Of a stretch of 5,116 nt of DNA, positions 1-5,116 are shown in pieces; within the stretch, counting starts at the first letter, position 1; the number at the start of each line of letters is the position of its first letter. The position numbers and the translations under genes were made by a program. Source of the stretch: Chloroflexota bacterium (lineage in GTDB: Bacteria; Chloroflexota; Dehalococcoidia; Lucifugimonadales; JADFKI01); NCBI GenBank assembly GCA_022565015.1, contig JADFKI010000260.1:1-5116 (forward strand), in the 5' to 3' direction. Under the pieces are notes generated by a model. The model ran no database searches, was not told the DNA's origin, and worked only from the letters and a program-made list of their open reading frames with translations.

Positions 1-5
1 CCAAC

Positions 6-35
6 GCCCTCAAATTTAGGAAACATCTTTGTACA
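6..35 (+). repeat. 30-bp direct repeat, copy 1
   Basis: This 30-base stretch, beginning GCCCTCAAATTTAGG, recurs without mismatch at 193-222, 187 bases downstream. Similarity continues more weakly past the perfect core: TCCAATTGAGCC at 37-48 against TCCAGCTAAGCC at 226-237. Read in frame with the CCC at 7-9 it gives PSNLGNIFV followed by HSN and a stop at 43-45. The repeat lies almost at the window edge, so any larger unit to the left is not visible. It could be a duplicated gene tail, a recombination or attachment core, or a scar of a small insertion; the sequence does not decide between these. Confidence 0.85.
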
Positions 36-70
36 TTCCAATTGAGCCTCAACACGAAGGCGTATAGCTA

Positions 71-253
71 ATGGTCAGTAATCGGCAGACATTTTACATG
101 TCGAGTTTGCAGGGTGGGTGCAGAAAGTCCTTGAACGATGAGATAGGTGTTTATGCGGCAGAGCGAAGGCATCATAATAAACCCGTTCGAATGCCCTCAA
201 ATTTAGGAAACATCTTTGTACAAAGTCCAGCTAAGCCATCTCATGTCCGTTGA
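71..253 (+). CDS. doubtful 60-residue ORF
   Basis: An ATG-initiated frame of 60 codons ends in TGA at 251-253. Only a weak AAGG (57-60) precedes it. The product is basic and rich in Arg, His and Lys, with no signal peptide, membrane segment or motif that I recognise. Its C-terminal third, from about residue 42 (PSNLGNIFV), is encoded by the second copy of the direct repeat, and the same nine residues occur in frame in the first copy. That leaves open a decayed, duplicated gene end. The frame also runs into the TTGACA at 250-255 in the promoter region of the next gene. Most likely it is a chance ORF or a gene remnant; no function is proposed. Nothing else gene-like is seen in bases 1-300. Confidence 0.18.
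   Translation: MVSNRQTFYMSSLQGGCRKSLNDEIGVYAAERRHHNKPVRMPSNLGNIFVQSPAKPSHVR
193..222 (+). repeat. 30-bp direct repeat, copy 2
   Basis: This is an exact copy of bases 6-35, in the same orientation. Here the frame that gives PSNLGNIFV continues into QSPAKPSHVR before stopping at 251-253, whereas in copy 1 it stops sooner. The copy sits about 40 bases upstream of the candidate promoter of the DUF1800 cluster. There are only two copies and the interval is 157 bases, so this is not a CRISPR array. Confidence 0.85.
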
Positions 254-258
254 CAGGA

Positions 259-287
259 TTGACTGGGCCGGAGGCCGCTGATAGACT
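259..287 (+). promoter_or_regulatory. candidate sigma-70-type promoter for the DUF1800 cluster
   Basis: TTGACT at 259-264 matches five of six bases of the -35 consensus. It lies exactly 17 bases from TAGACT at 282-287, which matches four of six bases of the -10 consensus, including the key T1, A2 and T6. A perfect TTGACA also occurs at 250-255, but no acceptable -10 box follows at 16-18 bases. The two TTGAC units are spaced nine bases apart and could instead be part of an operator. If this promoter is used, the leader before the DUF1800 start would be roughly 110-115 bases. Confidence 0.35.
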
Positions 288-374
288 CGTTACCATTATG
301 AATTGATCAACGTTGCGTTGGTCCGGTCTCCGACGGAACCATCGACGAGATATCTAGAGCCAACTACAAGAACG

Positions 375-389
375 AGCCCTTTGAGGGCT
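375..389 (+). promoter_or_regulatory. small leader hairpin before the DUF1800 ribosome binding site
   Basis: AGCCCT (375-380) and AGGGCT (384-389) form a perfect six-pair stem around a three-base TTG loop; G374 and T390 could add a wobble pair. The stem ends five bases before the Shine-Dalgarno sequence. No T-run follows, so it is not a terminator. It could influence translation initiation or RNA stability, or it could be chance; in a GC-rich leader short stems are common. Confidence 0.3.
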
Positions 390-394
390 TCGCT

Positions 395-402
395 GAGGAG
401 GT
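395..402 (+). promoter_or_regulatory. strong Shine-Dalgarno that sets the DUF1800 start
   Basis: GAGGAGGT is a near-complete match to the anti-Shine-Dalgarno sequence and lies five bases before the ATG at 408. The reading frame is open further upstream to a TTG at 303, but the 35 extra codons have no such site, are not family-like, and would place the hairpin and this site inside the gene. The ATG at 408 is therefore preferred. Confidence 0.75.
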
Positions 403-407
403 CTTGG

Positions 408-1862
408 ATGACATCCGTCCGTTCGAAGCAGGAGCTAGAGCTCATGGCCCATCTGATGAGGCGAGCCGGCTTTGGCGCAACAAGAGACGAGCTTGATCGA
501 TATATGGAGAAAGGGTACGACGCCACCGTCGATGAGCTCTTGAATCCCACCGGCGCCGACGTAATGCCAACCGACCTCATCCGCAGATACCTCGTTGACC
601 AGTCGGACCTCAGAAATCGCACGGCCGGCAACGCGCACTGGATCTACCGCATGATCAAGACGGAGGACCCTCTCCAGGAAAAGATGACCCTGTTCTGGCA
701 CAGGGTTTTCGCGACGGGGGCGACAAAAACAATCCAGGCCAGGGTTGTGATCAACCAGCTGGACAAGTTCCGTGAGCTGGGAATGGGCAGCTTCAAGGAC
801 CTTCTTCATGCACTTTCCAGGGACCCGGCCATGCTGATGTGGCTGGACAACCAGGACAACCACCAGGGCTCCATCAACGAGAACTTCGGGCGCGAAATCC
901 TCGAGCTATTCTCCATGGGCGTAGGCAACTACACCGAAGAGGACATCAAAGAGTGCGCCAGGGCCTTCACGGGGTGGACGGTCGTCAACCCCGAGTACAT
1001 GGCCATCAAGATGAACAACAACACGGCGCGGCCGTACGGCTACATCTCATGGCAGTTCGACTTTGACGACGACGATCACGACCACGGTGAGAAGACCTTC
1101 CTGGGAGAGGTCGGCGACTTGAACGGAGACGACATCGTCAACATTATATGCAGGCAGCCGGCGACGGCGCGATTCATAGCGCGACACCTGTACCACTACT
1201 TCGTCGCCGATGAGGTGCCCGTGCCGCAGTGGCCGTACACGCCACCGAGAGACCAGCAGGCGATAGACTCCATGACGGACGCATATTTCGCATCCGATTA
1301 CAGCATTGGCGCCATGCTGGAGACCATCTTCAAGTCCGACTACTTCAAGTCGGAGGATGCCAGGTTGGCCAGAATCAAGAGCCCCGTCGAGATGGTCGTG
1401 GGCACGCTTCGAATGGCCGGTGGTATCGAGATGCCGTCCCTGGAAACATATGCGGCGGGCAAGGTCTGCGCATATATGGGTCAGGACCTTCAGAACCCGC
1501 CAAGCGTCGAAGGCTGGATGGGCGGCGGCGATTGGATAAACACCGGCGCCTATGTGCAGCGCATAAACTTCGCCAGCAAGGTACTGGGCGACACGTCTAA
1601 GCCCGGCGTAAGGCGCATGATCGAGCAGATCAAAGAAGCGGCCGGGTCCGCCTCGTTAAGTGCGGAGCGCCTTGTCGACCTCTGCATCGAGCTAACAGGG
1701 CCAATGCCCGTCATGGAGGGCAGTCGCCGGAGCCTGATCGATTACGCGGCCAAGTGGGGCGATCTAAGCTTCGATTCCGCAGAATCTTCTGCCGCTGCGG
1801 AGAAGAATATCGTCGCCATGCTGCAGCTCGTCGCAACGACGCAGGAGTACCAGCTTGCGTAA
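408..1862 (+). CDS. DUF1800 family protein
   Basis: This 484-residue protein carries the hallmarks of DUF1800 from end to end. An N-terminal HLMRRAGFGAT (15-25) is followed by EKMTLFWHRVF (91-101), then a long core from SRDPAMLMWLDN (137-148) through NENFGREILELFSMGVGNYT (157-176) to ARAFTGW (184-190). Next come HDHGEKTFLG (224-233), PATARFIARHLY (251-262), KSPVEMVVG (324-332) and the C-terminal signature PPSVEGW (364-370) with DWINT (375-379). It ends in ATTQEYQLA, like the usual family end. Length is normal for the family. An acidic/His cluster at 217-229 lies next to the conserved HDxGxKTF motif. The molecular function of the family is not established; its genes usually sit beside DUF1501 genes, as here. 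No signal peptide or hydrophobic N-terminus is visible, so a cytoplasmic location is inferred. The NHL gene follows after 42 bases on the same strand, suggesting an operon. Confidence 0.93.
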   Translation: MTSVRSKQELELMAHLMRRAGFGATRDELDRYMEKGYDATVDELLNPTGADVMPTDLIRRYLVDQSDLRNRTAGNAHWIYRMIKTEDPLQEKMTLFWHRVFATGATKTIQARVVINQLDKFRELGMGSFKDLLHALSRDPAMLMWLDNQDNHQGSINENFGREILELFSMGVGNYTEEDIKECARAFTGWTVVNPEYMAIKMNNNTARPYGYISWQFDFDDDDHDHGEKTFLGEVGDLNGDDIVNIICRQPATARFIARHLYHYFVADEVPVPQWPYTPPRDQQAIDSMTDAYFASDYSIGAMLETIFKSDYFKSEDARLARIKSPVEMVVGTLRMAGGIEMPSLETYAAGKVCAYMGQDLQNPPSVEGWMGGGDWINTGAYVQRINFASKVLGDTSKPGVRRMIEQIKEAAGSASLSAERLVDLCIELTGPMPVMEGSRRSLIDYAAKWGDLSFDSAESSAAAEKNIVAMLQLVATTQEYQLA

Positions 1863-1904
1863 AGTCGGCTACGAATTCATTAAGACGTTTAGGAGAGTCA
1901 TCGG

Positions 1905-2927
1905 ATGACTACCAGAGTAGAGGCAGGGAAACTCAGCCTGACATACGTCGATACCATCGGCTTCGTTGCCGACCAGGGCGGCAGGGGCTTCCACATGCCC
2001 ATGGGAATGGCGATTCGCGACGACGGCAGGATCTTCGTCGCCAGCCGCAGCAACACGGAGGCGTTGAACATCGTCGGAATACAGATCGCAACGCTGGACC
2101 ACGAGCATTTCGGCCAGTACAGCGGCTACGGCAAGGGTGACGGCCAGATGACCTGGCCCACGGCCCTGGCGCTGGACAGCGAGGACAACATCTACATGTC
2201 CGACGACTTCCTTCAACGCATCTCCATCTTTGACAGGGACGGCAACTACCTGTCCAAGTGGGGGACCAAGGGCAGCGGCGTCGGCGAGTTCGACGGGCCA
2301 TCGGGGCTGGTCTTCGACAGCGAAGACAATCTACTGGTGGTCGACCACCGGAATAATAGGGTCCAGAGATACACCAGGGACGGCAGGTTTCTGGACCAGT
2401 TCGGAGAGTCCGGCGACGGCGACGGCCAGTTCAACCTGCCCTGGGGCATCTCCATCGACCCCCACGGCTTCATCTGGGTGGCCGACTGGCGTAACGACCG
2501 CGTCCAGAAGTTCACAGCCGAAGGTCAGTTCGTCGCCAAGTACGGCAGTTCCGGCGACGGCGACGGAGAGCTCAGCAGGCCGTCCAGCGTAATTGCGGAC
2601 GCCGAGGGCAATATATACGTCGCGGACTGGGGCAACCAGAGGGTGCAGATACTTGCACCGGACGGCTCCTTCATCACCAAGCTCAGGGGCCAGGCGACCC
2701 TGTCTGCCTGGGCAAAGGAATACCTGGAGGCCAACGCAGACGAGCTGGCGGCGCGTTCCAGGTTCGAGCCCGTGTTCGAGACGGACACGGACGACCCTCA
2801 CGAGCAGTCCGCCCTGGTCGAGACCTACTTCTGGGACCCTGTTCAGGTGAAGCTGGACAGCCAGGACCGGCTCTACGTTCTGGAGACGAGCCGCCATCGC
2901 TTCCAGGTATTTCAAGTAACGAGATAA
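1905..2927 (+). CDS. NHL-repeat six-bladed beta-propeller protein
   Basis: This 340-residue protein consists of NHL-type propeller blades, each with a P-x-G/S or W-P entry, a D-x-x-x-N/G-x-I/L-Y/W/V-V-x-D strand, an R-V/I-Q/S-x-F/Y/L strand and a D/E-G turn. Approximate blades are residues 30-71 (degenerate), 82-113, 129-160, 176-207, 223-254 and 309-340. The clearest matches are VVDHRNNRVQRY (145-156), VADWRNDRVQKF (192-203) and VADWGNQRVQIL (239-250). Gly/Asp-rich connectors such as GDGDGQF (170-176) and GDGDGEL (217-223) link blades; the DNA repeats exactly at 2409-2425 and 2550-2566. Residues 263-308 are a non-repeat insertion, predicted helical and acidic, between blades five and six. 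NHL propellers usually bind protein, RNA or small ligands, and some are enzymes (lyases, lactonases); no catalytic set is evident here. No signal peptide is seen. AGGAGA (1891-1896), eight bases before the ATG, supports the start. Its position between DUF1800 and DUF1501 genes suggests a partner role. Confidence 0.88.
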   Translation: MTTRVEAGKLSLTYVDTIGFVADQGGRGFHMPMGMAIRDDGRIFVASRSNTEALNIVGIQIATLDHEHFGQYSGYGKGDGQMTWPTALALDSEDNIYMSDDFLQRISIFDRDGNYLSKWGTKGSGVGEFDGPSGLVFDSEDNLLVVDHRNNRVQRYTRDGRFLDQFGESGDGDGQFNLPWGISIDPHGFIWVADWRNDRVQKFTAEGQFVAKYGSSGDGDGELSRPSSVIADAEGNIYVADWGNQRVQILAPDGSFITKLRGQATLSAWAKEYLEANADELAARSRFEPVFETDTDDPHEQSALVETYFWDPVQVKLDSQDRLYVLETSRHRFQVFQVTR

Positions 2928-3012
2928 GTTTTTCGGCTAAAATGCGTCCAGCGCTTGCCGATATCAGGATGCCGGTATTTTCGAATGTTGATCTGCAGGA
3001 GGGCCAAAGGAT

Positions 3013-4143
3013 ATGGGGAACGGAAAGAATCGCAAGCTCGTCGTAGTGCAGTTGTCGGGCGGCAACGATTACCTGAATTGCATCGTGCCCTACGATAACC
3101 CGCACTACATAGACAACCGGCCCACAATTGGCATAGCCCGGGACGAGGCTGTGCCGCTGGACGAAAATTACGGCCTGAATCCCGGAATGCAGGCCATCAA
3201 GGACCTCTGGGACGACGGCAAGGTCGCGATAATTCACGGGGTCGGATACCCCAAGCCAAACCGGTCCCACTTCCGCTCCATGGACATCTGGCACACGGCC
3301 GAGCCAGACAAGGTCGGCGACCAGGGCTGGCTGGGCCAGGCGCTGCGCGAGATCGACCCCAACGGCGACAACGTCGTCACGGCCGTCAACTTCGGCAACG
3401 GCCTACCGCGAGCCCTCGTGTCCCACGGCGCGCCCGTCGCGTCCGTGGCGAACCTCGAGACCTACGGCCTGCTTACCGACATGGACGGCGAGGACCAGAG
3501 GGCCCAGGCCCTGGAGGCCTTCTCCAACATGTACACACAGGCCATCGGCAGCGGGCCCGTCATGGACTTCTTGAGCAAGACCGGCCTCGACGCCCTTCGC
3601 GGCGCCGACATCCTGCGCACGGCCCCTGAAAAGTACTCCTCCAACGTCGAGTTCGCCTCAAACGGCTTCGCGCAGGGCATGAAGAGCATCTCCCAGGTGT
3701 TGCTGGCCGACGTCGGCACCCGAATCGCATACACGCAGCACGGCAGCTTCGACACCCACACCAACGAGACCGCTGTCCACAAGAAGCTCTGGGGAGAGGT
3801 CGCGCCGGCCATCCACGACCTGTACACGGACCTGAAGGCGCATGACGAAAGCGAGGACGTGCTCATCATGTTGTTCTCGGAGTTCGGCAGGCGGGTAAAG
3901 GACAACGGCAGCGGCTGCGACCACGGCTCGGGAGGCGTCGCCTTTCTGATTGGCGACGGCGTCAAGGGCGGCCACTACAGCGAGTACCCGTCTCTCGAAG
4001 CCAACAAGCTGGTCGAAGGGGACCTCGCCTTCAACCTGGACTTCCGCGGCGTCTACACAGAGGTCCTGGAGGACTGGATGGAGGTCGAGGCCAGGCCCAT
4101 CGTCAACGGCGCCTACGAGAAGGTGGGCGCGCTGGCCGTCTAG
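3013..4143 (+). CDS. DUF1501 family protein
   Basis: This 376-residue protein matches DUF1501, a family related by fold to the alkaline phosphatase/sulfatase group. Signatures in order are LVVVQLSGGNDYLN (9-22), HGVGYPKPNRSHFRSMDIWH (75-94), GWLG (105-108), QHGSFDTHTNE (242-252), LFSEFGRRVKDNGSGCDHGS (287-306) and LDFRGVYTEVLEDWM (342-356). D19, H86, D247, H249, E290, D303 and H304 are the likely metal or active-site residues, by analogy with the fold; this is inference. The substrate is unknown. Many family members begin with a Tat signal; this one starts directly with the first core strand, and an in-frame TGA at 2989-2991, with no ATG between it and 3013, rules out a longer signal-bearing start. 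AGGAGGG (2997-3003), nine bases before the ATG, supports the start. It is the last gene of the DUF1800/NHL cluster and is followed 27 bases later by a terminator. Confidence 0.93.
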   Translation: MGNGKNRKLVVVQLSGGNDYLNCIVPYDNPHYIDNRPTIGIARDEAVPLDENYGLNPGMQAIKDLWDDGKVAIIHGVGYPKPNRSHFRSMDIWHTAEPDKVGDQGWLGQALREIDPNGDNVVTAVNFGNGLPRALVSHGAPVASVANLETYGLLTDMDGEDQRAQALEAFSNMYTQAIGSGPVMDFLSKTGLDALRGADILRTAPEKYSSNVEFASNGFAQGMKSISQVLLADVGTRIAYTQHGSFDTHTNETAVHKKLWGEVAPAIHDLYTDLKAHDESEDVLIMLFSEFGRRVKDNGSGCDHGSGGVAFLIGDGVKGGHYSEYPSLEANKLVEGDLAFNLDFRGVYTEVLEDWMEVEARPIVNGAYEKVGALAV

Positions 4144-4170
4144 GCTTCACCGCACAAATATGTCTACTTG

Positions 4171-4203
4171 AAAGGGGGGGGCCGCGCGGCCTCCCTTTTC
4201 TTC
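4171..4203 (+). terminator. intrinsic terminator of the DUF1800-NHL-DUF1501 cluster
   Basis: A G-run (4174-4181) plus CC pairs with GGCCTCCC (4188-4195) around a GCGC loop (4184-4187). The stem can be extended through G-T pairs and AA/TT to about 12 pairs. It ends in TTTTCTTC, as expected for a Rho-independent terminator. It begins 28 bases after the stop of the DUF1501 gene. The rest of the gap up to 4330 shows no gene; it holds two near-copies of CTRGATATCAA (4261-4271 and 4317-4327). Confidence 0.8.
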
Positions 4204-4327
4204 GTCCACATCGTACGCCGCCAGACTTCCTCAATTGGAACGATCTCTATCTTAACTTAGCTGGATATCAAGCGTTGCCACGATCACGGTGACCACTCAT
4301 GTTCATCATTCCAGTTCTAGATATCAA

Positions 4328-4346
4328 TTACGCTAAAATAGCGGAA
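4328..4346 (+). promoter_or_regulatory. palindrome overlapping a possible -10 box upstream of the membrane protein gene
   Basis: CGCTA (4331-4335) and TAGCG (4339-4343) form a perfect inverted repeat around AAA. With one mismatch, it extends outwards by TT and AA (4328-4346). TAAAAT (4334-4339) inside it resembles a -10 box, though no good -35 hexamer lies 16-18 bases upstream. A palindrome on a -10 box is a common operator layout, but a short RNA hairpin or chance would look the same. It ends nine bases before the GGAGGT of the next gene. Confidence 0.3.
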
Positions 4347-4367
4347 ACAATTATTGGAGGTTAATTC

Positions 4368-4994
4368 ATGATGTGGATTTGGCAAGAAGGAGCGAACCAG
4401 TTCCTGATGATGTGGTGGGCGAACTTCCTAGCATTTCCAGCAGCGGCCTTAATTGCCTGGGCGATCTTTTACTTCACGAGAAAACTGACTAGGACGGACC
4501 GGACCACACGCCTTAAAGCGTTGCTGGACTTAGCTAGATTAGAAATAGTACGAAGTCTGCAACAAATAGATGCCCTGAAAAAAGCCCTCCACGCCGAGCC
4601 AATCAGATATACCAACTTGACTCCAGCCTCGTGCGTTTGGGGTGCAGTCAGAGGTGAAGTAGTGTCTCTTGGAGATGCCTCCAGCGAGTTATTTCAAAAG
4701 GCAATTGTGACTCTGACCTTTGCCCACTCGTTCTATTATGACGCTCAATGGTTGAGCGATAAGGTGTTGGACATTAACTATGGCTTACCTCACGGCAACA
4801 TTGCGGACGATAGCGGCAAGCAATATCTACTTAATTTGATAGAGGAGCCAATGCGTATCCGGCTGGATACCGCTCACAAGTGGATGATACAGGCGGGGGA
4901 TTCCCTCAAGGAATATAGAGCGAGCTTAGGCGCCGACGCAGATGCAGAGCTCGCGACCAGCCGCCTATACGACTTAATTCGTTCATCAGACTAG
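4368..4994 (+). CDS. unrecognised protein with one N-terminal membrane segment
   Basis: I do not recognise this 208-residue protein. Residues about 13-36 form one hydrophobic, Trp- and Phe-rich membrane segment, directly followed by the basic stretch RKLTRTDRTTR (38-48). By the positive-inside rule the N-terminus would face outwards and the remaining ~160 residues the cytoplasm. Residues 48-75 look helical and amphipathic (LKALLDLARLEIVRSLQQI) and may form a coiled coil; the rest appears mixed to helical, with no catalytic motif that I can name. The start is supported by GGAGGT (4356-4361), six bases before the first of two tandem ATGs; the second, at 4371, is also possible. The gene lies after a terminator, 224 bases from the DUF1501 gene, and has visibly lower GC and different codon choice from the upstream cluster, suggesting separate transcription and perhaps separate origin. 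Confidence 0.75.
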   Translation: MMWIWQEGANQFLMMWWANFLAFPAAALIAWAIFYFTRKLTRTDRTTRLKALLDLARLEIVRSLQQIDALKKALHAEPIRYTNLTPASCVWGAVRGEVVSLGDASSELFQKAIVTLTFAHSFYYDAQWLSDKVLDINYGLPHGNIADDSGKQYLLNLIEEPMRIRLDTAHKWMIQAGDSLKEYRASLGADADAELATSRLYDLIRSSD

Positions 4995-5029
4995 GAGCCT
5001 GAGCAATTAGTGATGCTGGCCAAAGGAAA

Positions 5030-5087
5030 CCTCAAGCAAATGAGGCCGATGGGGTAACCTTGGGGGGTAGTGGACAGACCAAAGGTT
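5030..5087 (+). other. inverted repeats in the non-coding tail
   Basis: Two stems can be drawn after the last gene. CCTCA (5030-5034) pairs with TGAGG (5041-5045) over six bases. AACCTT (5056-5061) pairs with AAGGTT (5082-5087), and GG/CC can extend that stem past a bulged A; the interior contains a run of six G. Neither is followed by a T-run, so a standard terminator is not supported. No ORF of note is seen from 4995 to the window end. The tail might be structured RNA, the edge of a mobile element, or ordinary spacer. Confidence 0.25.
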
Positions 5088-5116
5088 GCAACAGTGCCAT
5101 CCAGCCGCTCAACAAG

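Noticed and set aside
176..200. A tRNA-like TTCGAAT in CCCGTTCGAATGCCC
   Set aside because: The bases flanking the would-be T-loop do not pair as a T-stem, and no acceptor, D or anticodon arm can be drawn around it.
6..222. CRISPR-like repeat
   Set aside because: There are only two copies with a 157-base interval, far longer than a spacer, and no further copies in the window.
303..407. A 35-codon N-terminal extension of the DUF1800 gene from a TTG start
   Set aside because: There is no ribosome binding site of quality before 303, the extension is unlike family N-termini, and a near-perfect Shine-Dalgarno sits five bases before ATG 408, where the family match begins.
2409..2566. 17-base identical DNA repeat at 2409-2425 and 2550-2566 as a mobile or recombination signal
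   Set aside because: It lies in frame and encodes the Gly/Asp connector of successive NHL blades, exactly 47 codons apart, so it is explained by the protein repeat.
2331..2915. A long minus-strand ORF (194 codons) opposite the NHL gene
   Set aside because: It is a shadow of the GC-rich codon pattern on the + strand; the + strand frame has clear NHL repeats and a ribosome binding site, and the minus product resembles nothing.
2938..2943. TAAAAT as an internal promoter -10 box before the DUF1501 gene
   Set aside because: No acceptable -35 hexamer is found 16-18 bases upstream. The shared GCTAAAAT with 4332-4339 is short enough to be chance.
2683..3294. A minus-strand ORF (203 codons) spanning the NHL-DUF1501 gap
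   Set aside because: It overlaps two well-supported genes on the opposite strand, has no recognisable domain and appears low in complexity; it is taken as a chance frame.

Overview
The window is a bacterial segment with all recognisable genes on the + strand. Its core is a compact GC-rich cluster of three genes, each with a good Shine-Dalgarno sequence: a DUF1800 protein (408-1862), a six-bladed NHL-repeat beta-propeller (1905-2927) and a DUF1501 protein (3013-4143). A GC-rich hairpin with a T-rich tail (4171-4203) closes the cluster. DUF1800 and DUF1501 genes are classic neighbours in many environmental bacteria, but their biochemical role is poorly defined. The unusual points here are the propeller gene between them and the lack of any visible export signal on all three proteins.

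Region by region: bases 1-407 hold no convincing protein gene. They contain a perfect 30-bp direct repeat (6-35 and 193-222), a doubtful 60-codon ORF, a plausible sigma-70-type promoter (259-287) and a small hairpin (375-389) just before the ribosome binding site of the DUF1800 gene. The three-gene cluster follows, with gaps of 42 and 85 bases. After the terminator, the base composition falls (about 43% GC in a sampled 60-base line at 4681, against 67% at 3361). A separate gene at 4368-4994 encodes an unrecognised 208-residue protein with one N-terminal membrane segment, preceded by a small palindrome. The last 120 bases are non-coding, with inverted repeats and a G-run, and could be the edge of another element.

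The organism cannot be fixed from this sequence. GC-rich genes with strong AGGAGG-type ribosome binding sites and a signal-less DUF1800/NHL/DUF1501 set would suit an uncultivated environmental lineage such as Chloroflexota (SAR202-like); that is a low-confidence inference. The working picture is that the three cluster proteins are co-transcribed from upstream of 408 and act together, with the propeller as a likely binding scaffold between a DUF1800 protein and a possible metal-dependent DUF1501 protein of the alkaline phosphatase/sulfatase-like type. The membrane protein appears to be an independent unit.
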